From Burkholderiaceae bacterium (GTDB lineage Bacteria > Pseudomonadota > Gammaproteobacteria > Burkholderiales > Burkholderiaceae_E), in contig JAMLIR010000008.1 in assembly GCA_023954045.1 (NCBI GenBank), positions 62,001-126,000 on the forward strand: DNA of 64,000 nt. Direction: 5' to 3'. Below, one piece after another: positions 12,036-20,398 of this stretch (the first letter of the stretch is position 1; each line of letters starts with the position of its first letter). The position numbers and the translations under genes are program-made. The notes beneath the pieces are model-generated. The model worked only from the letters and a program-made list of their open reading frames with translations, was not told the origin of the DNA and did no database searches.

Positions 12036-12773
12036 GTGCTGATCCACGGCTTTCACGCGATCCTCGCCCGGCTGCGGCGCGCGCCCGAGGGCGTGCGCGA
12101 GCTCTACGTGGACGCCTCGCGCGAGGACGCGCGCGTGCGCGACCTCGTCAAGCTCGCCAACCAGGCGGGGCTGCGACCGCATTTCGTCGACGGCGCGCGC
12201 ATCGCGAAGATGTGTCCGGGCAAGCGCCACCAGGGCGTGGTCGCGATCGTCGACTTCGCGCCTCCGACGCTCTCGCTCGAGGACCTGCTCGATTCGGTCC
12301 GTGCGCCGGTGACGCTGCTGTTGCTCGACGGCGTCACCGATCCGCGCAATCTCGGGGCGTGCCTGCGCGTGGCCGACGGCGCCGGCGCCGCGGCGGTGAT
12401 CGCCCCGAAGGACCACGCCTGCGCGCTCACCGAGGTCGCGGTGCAGACCGCGAGCGGCGCCGCCGAGAGCGTGCCGTACGTCATGGTGACCAACCTCGCG
12501 CGCGCGATGGACGCGATCCGCGAGCGCGACGTCTGGCTGATCGGCACCGACGACGCCGCGCCCGCGTCGCTGTACGAGGAGACCCTTCCGCCCTCGGTCG
12601 CCTGGGTGCTCGGCGCCGAGGGCAGCGGGATGCGCAGGCTCACGCGCGAGCGCTGCGACTCGCTGGTGCGAATCCCGATGGCCGGCAAGGTCGGCAGCCT
12701 GAACGTCTCGGTGGCTGCCGGCGTGGTGCTCTACGAGACGCTGCGCCAGCGCCTGGCGCGCGCGAAGGCGTGA
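12036..12773 (+). CDS. rlmB: 23S rRNA (guanosine-2251-2'-O)-methyltransferase RlmB
   Basis: RlmB is a SPOUT-family enzyme that methylates Gm2251 in the peptidyl-transferase loop of 23S rRNA. The N-terminal substrate-binding domain (IHGFHAILARL) is followed by the SpoU fold with motif 1 LLLDGVTDPRNLGACLR, motif 2 WVLGAEGSGM and motif 3 VRIPMAGKVGSLNVSVA. It starts at GTG 12036, 16 nt after rnr, the classical rnr-rlmB pair. The next gene overlaps its stop by GTGA. Confidence 0.97.
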   Translation: MLIHGFHAILARLRRAPEGVRELYVDASREDARVRDLVKLANQAGLRPHFVDGARIAKMCPGKRHQGVVAIVDFAPPTLSLEDLLDSVRAPVTLLLLDGVTDPRNLGACLRVADGAGAAAVIAPKDHACALTEVAVQTASGAAESVPYVMVTNLARAMDAIRERDVWLIGTDDAAPASLYEETLPPSVAWVLGAEGSGMRRLTRERCDSLVRIPMAGKVGSLNVSVAAGVVLYETLRQRLARAKA

Positions 12774-13531
12774 GCGGCCCGGGCGCCGACGTCGCCGAGG
12801 TGCGCGCCTGGGTGCGGGCGGCGCGGCGGCTGGTCGTGTTCACCGGCGCCGGGGTGTCGGCCGAGAGCGGCATCCCGACGTTTCGCGACGCGCTGACGGG
12901 ACTGTGGGCGCGCTTCGACCCCGAGCAGCTGGCCACCGAGGCGGCGTTCCGGGCCAATCCGGCGATGGTGTGGCGCTGGTACGCGGAGCGGCGCGCGGCG
13001 ATCGCGCGCGCGCAACCCAATGCCGCGCATCGTGCGATCGCGGCGCTCGAGCGCGGCGGCGCGCGCCTCGCCGTCGTGACGCAGAACATCGACGGCCTGC
13101 ACGCGCGGGCCGGCAGCCGCGAGGTGCTCGAGCTGCACGGCAACATCATGAGGGCCAGGTGCCTCGAGGGTTGTGGCGATCCCGAGCGCATCGATGCGAA
13201 GTTCGACTGGCGCGCGGATCCGCGCGAGCCGCCGCCGTGCCCGCGCTGCGGCTCGCCGCTGCGCCCCGACGTCGTCTGGTTCGGCGAGCTGCTGCCGCAG
13301 GACGTGCTGGCGCGCGCCCAGCGTGCCGCGTTGCGCTGCGACCTGATGCTGGTGGTCGGCACCTCGGCACTCGTCCACCCGGCCGCGGGGCTGCCGATGC
13401 TCGCCCGCGAGGCCGGCGCGCGGATCGTGGTCGTGAACCCGGACCGCACCCCGCTCGACGCGGTGGCAGCCGGCGTGCTGCGGGGCGCGGCCGGCGCGGT
13501 GCTGCCCGAGCTGTTCGAGAAGCCTGGCTGA
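12770..13531 (+). CDS. NAD-dependent protein deacylase, SIR2 family (CobB-like)
   Basis: This sirtuin removes acyl groups from lysines using NAD. It shows GAGVSAESGIPTFRD near residue 24, TQNIDGLH and the catalytic histidine in ELHGN, a four-cysteine zinc knuckle (C..C in RCLEGC and CPRC) and VVGTSALV. A WRWYAERR stretch places Tyr and Arg three residues apart, as in SIRT5/CobB enzymes that prefer succinyl- or malonyl-lysine; that preference is inferred. The GTG start overlaps the rlmB stop, so the two are translationally coupled. Length 253 residues. Confidence 0.94.
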   Translation: MSGPGADVAEVRAWVRAARRLVVFTGAGVSAESGIPTFRDALTGLWARFDPEQLATEAAFRANPAMVWRWYAERRAAIARAQPNAAHRAIAALERGGARLAVVTQNIDGLHARAGSREVLELHGNIMRARCLEGCGDPERIDAKFDWRADPREPPPCPRCGSPLRPDVVWFGELLPQDVLARAQRAALRCDLMLVVGTSALVHPAAGLPMLAREAGARIVVVNPDRTPLDAVAAGVLRGAAGAVLPELFEKPG

Positions 13532-13536
13532 GCGGC

Positions 13537-14217
13537 TCAGCGCGCGTCGGCCGCGCCCGCGGGGCGAGCCGGTGGGCGCGGCCCGGCCGCGCGGGCCCTG
13601 GCGCGGTGCTCCCAGGGCGGCAGCGGATCCGCGTCGCGCCAGAGCCCGAGCGCGCGCAGTCGGGCCTGCCGCTCGGCCTGCGCGTAACGGCGGCGGACCG
13701 CCGGCCGAAGGTCCGCGTCGTAGCGCGCGAAGTGCCAGGCGAGTCCCGCGCGCAGCTGCGCGAGTCCGGCGTCGTGCCGGGCGACGAAGACGCGGCCGAC
13801 GAGCCGGTCGAAGCGGTCGGTCTTGATGACGTCGATGCGCACGTCGCGATCGTCGAGCTGCTCGAGCAGCGCGCGGCGCGACACGTCGGCCCAGGGCTGC
13901 CCCTTTTCGGGCGCGTCGATGCCGGCGATGCGTACGCCGCGCACGCCGCGGCCGTCGATGCGCACCAGCAGCGAGTCGCCGTCGAGCACCCTCACGACGT
14001 GGCCTTCGAGGGCGACGACTGCGGGCGCCCCCGCGCCAGTCCCGGGTGCCGCCGCGCCGGCATCGGATGCCGCCGCGCCGAGTGGCGCCGCGGCGGCGAG
14101 GGCGAGCAGCGTCGCCAGCGTGCGAACCAGTGACGTGCGCGCCCACGCGGGCAGGCGCGGCGAACGACGAGGCGGGGCGGCGCTCGCGGCCCCGATCCGG
14201 TCGTTGATGGGGATCAA
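13537..14217 (-). CDS. Secreted thermonuclease-like (SNase) nuclease
   Basis: The mature part holds a staphylococcal-nuclease fold: VLDGDSLLVR, VRIAGIDAPEKGQPWAD, and DRFDRLVGRVFV, with the arginine and glutamate positions of the active site visible. Before it lies a basic stretch and a hydrophobic alanine/leucine segment ending near AASDAG, a likely signal peptide, so it should act outside the cytoplasm. There is no ATG; the TTG at 14217 is the best start I see, but it falls inside an FNR-type box, so the start is uncertain. The 3' end faces the sirtuin gene. Confidence 0.85.
   Translation of the reverse strand: MIPINDRIGAASAAPPRRSPRLPAWARTSLVRTLATLLALAAAAPLGAAASDAGAAAPGTGAGAPAVVALEGHVVRVLDGDSLLVRIDGRGVRGVRIAGIDAPEKGQPWADVSRRALLEQLDDRDVRIDVIKTDRFDRLVGRVFVARHDAGLAQLRAGLAWHFARYDADLRPAVRRRYAQAERQARLRALGLWRDADPLPPWEHRARARAAGPRPPARPAGAADAR
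14204..14217 (+). promoter_or_regulatory. Perfect FNR/ANR box with class II promoter for the CBS gene
   Basis: TTGATGGGGATCAA matches the FNR/ANR consensus TTGAT-N4-ATCAA at all ten positions. A -10-like GACAAT (14240-14245) ends 34.5 nt from the box centre, exactly the geometry of a class II FNR promoter (box centred at -41.5). This predicts a start near 14252 and a 20-nt leader before the ATG at 14272. Confidence 0.85.
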
Positions 14218-14271
14218 CCCGCGCGGGAACGCGCGCACCGACAATCGCGGGCAATCGCAACGGAGATCTGC

Positions 14272-14718
14272 ATGAACGTCGGAACTGCCTGCACGCGCGA
14301 GGTCGTCACCTGTCTCGCCGCCACCTCGCTCGCCGAGGTCGCCAGCCGCATGCGCGACCACCACGTCGGCGCGGTGGTCGTCATCGACGACGAGCAGCGT
14401 CGCCGACCGATCGGGGTCGTCACGGACCGTGACATCGTGATCGAGATCGTGGCGACGGGGCTCGACGCCAACACGATCACCGCGGGCGACGTGATGCTCG
14501 ACGGCCTGGTCACCGTCACCGAGGACAGCGGGCCGCTCGAAGCCGCCCGCGCGATGCGCTCGCGCGGCGTTCGCCGCTTGCCGGTGGTCGATGGCAACGG
14601 CGCCCTCGCGGGCATCATCGCGCTCGACGACCTCGTCAACCTGCTTTCGACCGAGATGGGGCATCTGGCGCGGCTGATCGAGCGCCAGCCGAAGCGCGAG
14701 GCGCAGAAGCGTCCGTGA
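14272..14718 (+). CDS. CBS-domain pair protein
   Basis: A 148-residue protein made almost wholly of two CBS motifs (residues 8-62 and about 76-128), recognisable by VGAVVVIDDEQRRRPIGVVTDRDIV and the second copy RGVRRLPVVDGNG. CBS pairs (Bateman modules) bind adenosine nucleotides and sense energy state; stand-alone ones often act as regulators. GGAG lies 8 nt before the ATG. It is preceded by a perfect FNR box, so it is probably induced at low oxygen. Its 3' end overlaps the opposite-strand yqjK-like gene by 83 nt. Confidence 0.92.
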   Translation: MNVGTACTREVVTCLAATSLAEVASRMRDHHVGAVVVIDDEQRRRPIGVVTDRDIVIEIVATGLDANTITAGDVMLDGLVTVTEDSGPLEAARAMRSRGVRRLPVVDGNGALAGIIALDDLVNLLSTEMGHLARLIERQPKREAQKRP

Positions 14719-15106
14719 CGGCGGCGCGGCGGGGATCGGGCCCGGCCCGCCTCCCACCGCCAGCGGCCGGCGCGCGCATCGCCCGCCACACCGAGGCGAC
14801 CGTCGCCGCGCGCAGGCCGTAGCGCCAGCCGGTCCTGAGCATCCCGAACAGGCGCCGTCCGCGCCCGCTGGCGGCGATTCCCGTTGCGGACAGGGCCAGC
14901 AGGCCCAGCGCCAGCGGGTGTTCGCGGATCCGGCGCACCCGATCCAGCGTGGCGTCGACGCGCTCGAGCGTCGGCGCGATTCGCTGCCATCGCGCGGCGA
15001 GCGCTTCGCGCTGCAGCGCGCTGAGCGTTCGCAACCGCACCATCCGCTGGCCGGCGGTCTCCGGGCGAGGGCGCGGACGACCCTGTGGCGCGACGGGCTC
15101 GGTCAC
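14636..15106 (-). CDS. YqjK-like protein
   Basis: Third gene of the yqjD-yqjE-yqjK arrangement, 13 nt after yqjE. The first 100 residues carry the family pattern: a basic N-terminus with RLRTLSALQREALAARWQ, a hydrophobic LALGLLALSATGIAA segment and GRRLFGMLRTGWRYGLRA. The C-terminal 50 residues are alanine/arginine/proline-rich and run into the convergent CBS gene, so the true stop may be the result of decay of an older one. Function unknown; it is presumed to sit at the inner membrane. Confidence 0.65.
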   Translation of the reverse strand: MTEPVAPQGRPRPRPETAGQRMVRLRTLSALQREALAARWQRIAPTLERVDATLDRVRRIREHPLALGLLALSATGIAASGRGRRLFGMLRTGWRYGLRAATVASVWRAMRAPAAGGGRRAGPDPRRAAVTDASAPRASAGARSAAPDAPSRSKAG

Positions 15107-15119
15107 GGGCGCCTCGCGT

Positions 15120-15503
15120 TCAGCGCAGCCGCGCGATGTCCTGCCGCAGTTCGGCGATCGTCGCGTCGAACGGGCGCGGGCCGGCGCGCACCAGCCGGCG
15201 CAGCCACAGCAGGCAGGCGAGGCCCGCGACCAGGTGCACCGCGGCGACCGCCGCGACCGCGGCGAGCCGGTGCGTGTCCCAGAACGCCGCGATCACCAGC
15301 GCCGATCCGAACACCAGCGCGAGCGCCAGGAACAGCAGCCCGGCGAGCAGCAGGAACGCGAGGGTGCGCAACCGCTCGGCCTGCAGCTCGATGTCGGCGC
15401 CCACCAGCTCGAGGCGGGTCTCGACGATCTCGAGCAGTCCGGAGGCGAGCGCGCGCACGCGCGCGATCAGGCCCGTCGCCTCGCCTCCGGCGGATGCGTT
15501 CAT
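15120..15503 (-). CDS. YqjE-like phage-holin-family membrane protein
   Basis: 127 residues with an amphipathic N-terminus (LLEIVETRLELVGADIELQ) and two strong membrane segments (about 48-70 and 80-103), the layout of the YqjE/holin superfamily III proteins. It is encoded between a YqjD-like and a YqjK-like protein, a set whose members associate with the inner membrane and, in E. coli, with stationary-phase ribosomes (YqjD). The role of YqjE itself is not known. Confidence 0.85.
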   Translation of the reverse strand: MNASAGGEATGLIARVRALASGLLEIVETRLELVGADIELQAERLRTLAFLLLAGLLFLALALVFGSALVIAAFWDTHRLAAVAAVAAVHLVAGLACLLWLRRLVRAGPRPFDATIAELRQDIARLR

Positions 15504-15540
15504 CGCCGTCCCGGCCGGCGAGCGGCTTCGCGGCGGCGGC

Positions 15541-15858
15541 TCAACGCCGCCCGATCAGCAGGCCGAGCAGCAGGCCGACGCCGGCCCCGACGCCGACCGC
15601 GGTCCACGGGTGATCGTGGACGTATTCGTCGGTCTCGCGGGCGGTGCGCCGGGCGCGCTCGAGCACCACGTGCTCGACGTTGGCGAGTTCGGCCTTCGCG
15701 ACGCTGACGCTGCGCTCGAGGCGCTCGCGGGCCGCGCCGAGCTGCTCGCCACCCTGCTTGGAGGCTGCGCGCACCATCTCCTCGGCGTCGCTCACCAGCG
15801 TCCGCATTTCCTGGGCCAGGCGGTCGCGCGCCGCTTCGACTCGTGCGCTGACGTCCAT
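15541..15858 (-). CDS. YqjD/ElaB-family (DUF883) membrane-anchored protein
   Basis: 105 residues: a long charged coiled coil (DVSARVEAARDRLAQEM...) followed by HDHPWTAVGVGAGVGLLLG and a C-terminal membrane anchor ending in IGRR, the DUF883 signature. In E. coli YqjD and ElaB tether ribosomes to the membrane in stationary phase. An ATG at 15894 would add 12 residues, but GGAGAG lies 7 nt before the ATG at 15858, which I prefer. First gene of the yqjD-E-K unit. Confidence 0.88.
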   Translation of the reverse strand: MDVSARVEAARDRLAQEMRTLVSDAEEMVRAASKQGGEQLGAARERLERSVSVAKAELANVEHVVLERARRTARETDEYVHDHPWTAVGVGAGVGLLLGLLIGRR

Positions 15859-15898
15859 GTTCGGGCTCTCCGTTTCGTGGGAAGGGTTCATCATTCGA

Positions 15899-16342
15899 TC
15901 ATCGGAAGACGAGCACCGGAATGCTCGAGTGCGTGAGCACCTTGTTGGTCTCGCTGCCGAGCACCAGGGCGCTCAGCCCGCGGCGGCCGTGCGAGGACAT
16001 GAAGATCAGGTCGCAGCCCTTCTCGCGGGCCACGTCGATGATCGCGCGGTACGGTTGCGTGTGGCGCACCGAGACGGCTTCGCACTGCACGCCCGCCGCC
16101 TTCGCGGCCTGGCCCGCGGCATCGAGGATCGTCTTGGCGGTCTCCTCGGTGGCTTTCATGAACTCGGCGAAAGAGGCCTGGCCGGCGGCCGGGAACTCGG
16201 CGAACGCCGGCGGGATGTACTCGGGCATCACGTGCAGCGCGGTGATGCGCGCTCCGGTTTCCTTGGCGAACTGGATCGCCCGCTCGACGGCGTCGTTGGA
16301 GAGTTTGGAGCCGTCGGTCGGAACCAGCAGGTGCTTGTACAT
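15899..16342 (-). CDS. Universal stress protein, UspA family
   Basis: 147 residues with the full UspA fold. The N-terminal YKHLLVPTDGSKLSNDAV strand-loop is typical, and the ATP-binding signature G-2x-G-9x-G(S/T) is intact near the end (SSHGRRGLSALVLGSETNK). It should bind ATP. An FNR-like box with a TACAAT -10 element lies upstream, in line with the known control of usp genes by FNR/ANR in low-oxygen and stationary phase. GGAGAA precedes the ATG at 6-8 nt. Confidence 0.95.
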   Translation of the reverse strand: MYKHLLVPTDGSKLSNDAVERAIQFAKETGARITALHVMPEYIPPAFAEFPAAGQASFAEFMKATEETAKTILDAAGQAAKAAGVQCEAVSVRHTQPYRAIIDVAREKGCDLIFMSSHGRRGLSALVLGSETNKVLTHSSIPVLVFR

Positions 16343-16376
16343 GCAGTTCTCCTTCCCGGGTTATTGGAACTGACCG

Positions 16377-16418
16377 ATTGTAGGGGCTGGCCGGGCTGAC
16401 GTCATTGACGGAGCGCAA
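16377..16418 (-). promoter_or_regulatory. FNR-type promoter of uspA
   Basis: On the minus strand, TTGCG-CTCC-GTCAA (16418-16405) matches 7 of 10 consensus positions of the FNR box. TACAAT at 16382-16377 is a good -10 element whose end lies exactly 34.5 nt from the box centre, the class II FNR spacing. Predicted start is near 16370, giving a 28-nt leader. The box is weak but the geometry is precise. Confidence 0.6.
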
Positions 16419-16707
16419 CCGGTTCGCCGCCCGGTCGGGCGTCGTGGTCCGGCGCGGCGACGACCGTCGCGCCGACGGCCAGCAGGCCGAACGCGATCGT
16501 CCGTCCGGCCTCGACCGATCCTCCGGGTCGGGCGGCGGGAAGCGCATCGGCATTCGTGTCGATGGGCATCGCATTCCCGGGAGGGCCGGTTACAAATCGT
16601 TACGGGCCGTTTCCCGGGTGCCGTCAGGATCGCGCGCCGGCCGGCTAGATTGCGGTTCATACGGGTAAACCCCGAATCGATCGAACTGCCAGCCACGGAG
16701 TACAGAG
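16419..16707. other. Intergenic region upstream of the FNR-like gene
   Basis: Apart from the uspA promoter at its left edge I see no gene here. It contains a short direct repeat GTTAC-AAATC-GTTAC near 16590-16605 and several small G+C-rich palindromes. No FNR box was found directly before the FNR-like gene. Confidence 0.5.
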
Positions 16708-17457
16708 ATGCAGACCCATGCCGCCCCCGCCATCGCGATTCATCCCGCCGCACTCTCCAGCGGCGCCGGGGCCCGGGGCGGCGCCGCGGCAGCCAGTGAC
16801 ATGGAAGTCCTGCTCGCGCGGGCCGGCGGCACGCGCCGGCGGGTGCGCCGCGGCGAATACCTGTACCGACTCGGCGCGCCGTTCCACGCGCTCTACGGCA
16901 TCCGCGCCGGCTCGTTCAAGTCGGTGCTGCTCACCGAAGACGGCCGCGAGCAGGTGACCGGCTTTCACATGGGCGGCGAGGTGCTGGGCCTCGACGGGAT
17001 CGGTTCCGAGGCGTACGCGGGCGACGCGGTCGCGCTCGAGGACAGCGAGGTCGTCGAGATCCCGTTCGAGGAGCTCGACGCGCTCGCCTGCCGCGAGGCC
17101 GCGCTGCAGCGCGAACTGTTCCGCATGCTCGCCGGCGAGATCCAGCGCGAGCGCTCGCTGATGCTGCTGCTCGGCTCGATGCGCGCCGAGGAAAGGCTGG
17201 CGGCATTCCTGATCAACCTGTCGCAGCGCCTGTGCGCCCGCGGATTCTCCGCTCACCGTTTCCTGTTGCGGATGACCCGCGAGGAGATCGGCAGCCTGCT
17301 GGGGCTGAAGCTCGAGACGGTGAGCCGGATCCTGTCGCGCTTCCAGGCCGAAGGGCTGATCGGCGTGCGCAACCGCGAGGTCGAGATCGTCTCGATGCCT
17401 GCGTTGCGCGCGGTCATCGGTCGCGGCGACGCGCGGCGCGAGCGCGAGGCAGCGTGA
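16708..17457 (+). CDS. FNR-family transcription regulator lacking the Fe-S cysteines
   Basis: 249 residues with an N-terminal cyclic-nucleotide-like sensor domain and a C-terminal winged helix. The match to FNR is close (YGIRAGSFKSVLLTEDGREQ, VTGFHMGGEVLG, EERLAAFLINLSQR), and the recognition helix keeps the E-xx-SR code that reads TTGAT (LETVSRILSRFQ). Yet the N-terminal 35 residues contain no cysteine, and the position of FNR Cys122 is valine (VVEIPFEEL). Cysteines occur only near residues 128 and 180. It therefore should not carry the oxygen-sensing 4Fe-4S cluster; it may be constitutive, depend on its own level, or sense another signal. GGAG precedes the ATG. Confidence 0.9.
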   Translation: MQTHAAPAIAIHPAALSSGAGARGGAAAASDMEVLLARAGGTRRRVRRGEYLYRLGAPFHALYGIRAGSFKSVLLTEDGREQVTGFHMGGEVLGLDGIGSEAYAGDAVALEDSEVVEIPFEELDALACREAALQRELFRMLAGEIQRERSLMLLLGSMRAEERLAAFLINLSQRLCARGFSAHRFLLRMTREEIGSLLGLKLETVSRILSRFQAEGLIGVRNREVEIVSMPALRAVIGRGDARREREAA

Positions 17458-17491
17458 TCGCGAAGGCAGCGCCCGCGCAGGGCGCCGCCTT

Positions 17492-19606
17492 TCAGTCGTC
17501 GTCGGACGCCGCAGGATCGGCGTCGCCCTCGGGCGAGCCGTCGAGCGTACGACGCAGCGTCCGCGCGAGCTGATCGATCCGGTAGGGCTTCGAGAGCAGT
17601 TCCACCTTGCGCCCGAGCTCCTCGCGCAGCGGCAGCGTGTTGCGCGCGTAGCCCGACGCGAACGCCACGCGCAGCTTCGGGTGACGCGCCAGCGCCTCGC
17701 GGGCGAGCACGGGTCCGCTGGTGCCGCCGCGCAGGACCACGTCGCTGAACAGCAGGTCGATCGCCGGCTCGCGCCCGAGTTGCGCGAGCGCGTCGTCCGC
17801 ATCGGCCGCCTCGAGTACGCGGTAGCCGAGCTTGCGCAGGAACGCGGTGGCGACCTCGCGGACCTCCTCGTCGTCCTCGACGACCAGGATCGTCTCGCTG
17901 CCCCCCCTGTAGGCCGGATCGGCGCCGAACGGCGCGGCGGGCAGCGCTTCGCTCTCGTCGACCGGCAGGTGCAGGCTGATCGTCGTGCCGAGCCCCGGGG
18001 TGCTCGTCGCCTGGACGTGCCCGCCCGACTGCTTGGCGAAGCCGTAGACGAGGCTCAGTCCCAGTCCGCTGCCCTTGCCGCTGTCCTTGGTCGTGAAGAA
18101 CGGCTCGAATGCGCGAGCGAGCACCGCCGGGGTCATCCCGGTACCGGTATCGCCGACCGAAAGCAGCAGGTAACGGCCCGGGGCGAGTCCGTCGGCCCGC
18201 GCCCCGGTGCCGGCCTCGACGCTCGCCAGGGTCGCGGCAAGCGTCAGCGTGCCTCCCTGCGGCATCGCGTCGCGCGCGTTCACCGCGAGATTGAGCAGTG
18301 CGGTGTCGAGCATGCCCGGGTCCGCCTTCGCCGGGGGCAGCCCGTCGTCGACCAGTGCGCGAACGTCGATGTTCGGGCCCAGCGTGCGCTTGAGGATGTC
18401 GGCCAGCGACGTGAGCATCTGCCGCATGTCGATCGAGCGCGGCTGCAGCGTCTGCCTGCGGGCGAACGCGAGCAGCTTGCGCGTCAGGTCGGCGCCCCGG
18501 CCGGTCGCGCGCAGCGCCGCCTTCACCAGGTTGGCCGACAGCGCGTCCGATGCCACCCGCTCCTCCAGCATCTGCAGGTTGCCCGAGACGACGGTGAGCA
18601 GGTTGTTGAAGTCGTGCGCGACGCCGCCGGTGAGCTGGCCGAGCGCCTCGAGTCGCTGCGACTGGAACAGCTGCTCCTCGGTGCGCGCGCGCTGCATCGC
18701 CGCGCCGACCGTGTTGGCGAGCGCCTGCAGGAAGTTCGCGTCGTCGCGGGTGAAGCTGCGGGTGCGCCGCATGCCGGCGACCAGCAGCCCGAGCGTGCGC
18801 TCGTCGCCCGGGATCGCCGCCAGCAGCGCGCTGCGCGGGCCGACATCGCTGCCCGAGGCGTGGCCGCCGGCGCGCGCGAGGTCGTCGACGACCAGCGGCT
18901 GGACGATGGGCTCGGCGCCCGGCCGGCAGAAGTCGACCACCCGCGCGACCGTCTCCGCAAGCGACGCCGCGTCGAGCCCCCGGCTCGCGCCGGGGGCGAG
19001 CCACGGAGCCGCGCCCGTGCACTGGGCGACCAGCGCGAAGTCGGCGCCCAGCAGCTTGGCGACGAGGCCGCAGGCTTCGCGCTGGATGAGGCCGATGTCC
19101 TTGCTGGCAAGCGCGAGGCGCCCGAAGTCGGCCACGGCATTCGACTGGCGCGCCCGGGCGAGCAGGTCCTGGGCGCGCGCGACGTCGCTGACGTCGCGGA
19201 TGTTGGCGCAGATCAGCGTCGCGTTGCCGAGCCGGAACGGGCTCAGGCTGATCTCGACCGGGAACTCGCGGCCGTCGGCGTGCAGCGCCCACAGCGCGAG
19301 GTTCATGCCCATGGGCCGCGACTCGGGCTGCTCCGCGTAGAGGCTGCGGTGACGGCGATGTCCCTCGCGGAATCGATGCGGAATCAGCTCTTCGATCGGG
19401 CGGCCGGCCAGCTCGGCGCCGGGCCGGCCGAACAGTCGCTCGCTCTGCTGGTTCGCGAGCCGGATCAGCCCGTCGCGATCGACGACGACCAACGCGTCGG
19501 AGGCGGTGTAGAAGATCTGCTCGTAGAGCCAGGGGTAGGCGTCGCCGATCGACGCGGGCTGCGCTTGCGGGGCGCCCGCGGCGTCCGGTTTCGGGCGCAG
19601 ATTCAT
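17492..19606 (-). CDS. Hybrid sensor histidine kinase (PAS-GAF-HisKA-HATPase-REC)
   Basis: 704 residues with no clear membrane segment, so a cytosolic sensor. Order: PAS (about 25-140, SDALVVVDRDGLIRLANQQ), GAF-like domain (about 160-310), HisKA with phospho-acceptor His in GGVAHDFNNLL (about 330), HATPase with N box AVNARDAMPQGG and G boxes GDTGTGM and GKGSGLGLSLVYG, and a C-terminal receiver with the Asp in FSDVVL. The start overlaps the stop of the upstream response regulator by ATGA, so the two are co-translated. The signal is unknown; it lies next to the FNR-like gene. Confidence 0.93.
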   Translation of the reverse strand: MNLRPKPDAAGAPQAQPASIGDAYPWLYEQIFYTASDALVVVDRDGLIRLANQQSERLFGRPGAELAGRPIEELIPHRFREGHRRHRSLYAEQPESRPMGMNLALWALHADGREFPVEISLSPFRLGNATLICANIRDVSDVARAQDLLARARQSNAVADFGRLALASKDIGLIQREACGLVAKLLGADFALVAQCTGAAPWLAPGASRGLDAASLAETVARVVDFCRPGAEPIVQPLVVDDLARAGGHASGSDVGPRSALLAAIPGDERTLGLLVAGMRRTRSFTRDDANFLQALANTVGAAMQRARTEEQLFQSQRLEALGQLTGGVAHDFNNLLTVVSGNLQMLEERVASDALSANLVKAALRATGRGADLTRKLLAFARRQTLQPRSIDMRQMLTSLADILKRTLGPNIDVRALVDDGLPPAKADPGMLDTALLNLAVNARDAMPQGGTLTLAATLASVEAGTGARADGLAPGRYLLLSVGDTGTGMTPAVLARAFEPFFTTKDSGKGSGLGLSLVYGFAKQSGGHVQATSTPGLGTTISLHLPVDESEALPAAPFGADPAYRGGSETILVVEDDEEVREVATAFLRKLGYRVLEAADADDALAQLGREPAIDLLFSDVVLRGGTSGPVLAREALARHPKLRVAFASGYARNTLPLREELGRKVELLSKPYRIDQLARTLRRTLDGSPEGDADPAASDDD

Positions 19607-20319
19607 TCGGGCAACACGCGCGCGGCGAACAGGTAGCCGACCCCGCGCACCGACTTGATCAGCTCCGGCTCCGCCGGGTCGCGCTCGATCTTGCGACGCA
19701 GCCGCCCGACCTGCACGTCGATCGCGCGGTCGAAGGGCCCGGCTTCGCGGTGATGCATCAGTTCCATCAGCCGGTCGCGTGACAGCGCCTGGTTCGGGTT
19801 GCGCACGAACGTCGCCAGCAGGTCGAATTCGCCGGTGGTGAGCGGCACGGCGGCGCCGTCGGAGCGGGTCAGGGACCGCGACGACAGGTCGATGCGCCAG
19901 CCGGCGAAATCGTAGCAGTCGCGCGCGAGCGGCGCCTGCTGCGCAGGCTCGACCTTGGTCCGGCGCAGCACGCTGCGGACCCGGGCCGCGAGCTCGCGCA
20001 GGTCGAAGGGCTTGGGGACGTAATCGTCGGCACCGAGCTCGAGGCCGACGATGCGGTCGACCGGCTGGCCGCGTCCGGTCACGATGATGATCCCCGGGGG
20101 GCGCGGCTGCGTGCGCAGCTCGCGCGCGAGGCTCAGGCCGTCCTCGCCGGGCAGTCCGAGGTCCAGCAGCACGATGTCGGGCCGGTGCCGGTCGACCGCG
20201 GCGCGCATCGACGCGCCGTCGGCCACGGCGGCAACCTCGAAACCGAAGCTGCTCAGGTAATTGGCGAGGAGATCACGGATCTCTTCTTCGTCGTCGACGA
20301 CCAGTATTCGATCTGCCAT
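19603..20319 (-). CDS. OmpR-family response regulator
   Basis: 238 residues: a receiver domain (ILVVDDEEEIRD, phospho-acceptor Asp in VLLDLGLPGEDG near residue 53, Lys in VPKPFD) and an OmpR-type winged helix (about 140-235) with TTGEFDLLATFVRNPNQALSR and DVQVGRLRRKIE. It is the first gene of a two-gene unit with the hybrid kinase and overlaps it by 4 nt. TorR/OmpR-like regulators of this shape bind DNA direct repeats, but no target site was identified. Confidence 0.95.
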   Translation of the reverse strand: MADRILVVDDEEEIRDLLANYLSSFGFEVAAVADGASMRAAVDRHRPDIVLLDLGLPGEDGLSLARELRTQPRPPGIIIVTGRGQPVDRIVGLELGADDYVPKPFDLRELAARVRSVLRRTKVEPAQQAPLARDCYDFAGWRIDLSSRSLTRSDGAAVPLTTGEFDLLATFVRNPNQALSRDRLMELMHHREAGPFDRAIDVQVGRLRRKIERDPAEPELIKSVRGVGYLFAARVLPE

Positions 20320-20398
20320 GCCTGTCGATACCGGCCCGCTGGCGGCCCGGGGTTGCTGCGCACTGCTTCGGGCCGATTGTAGCGCAGCAATCCGGAGC

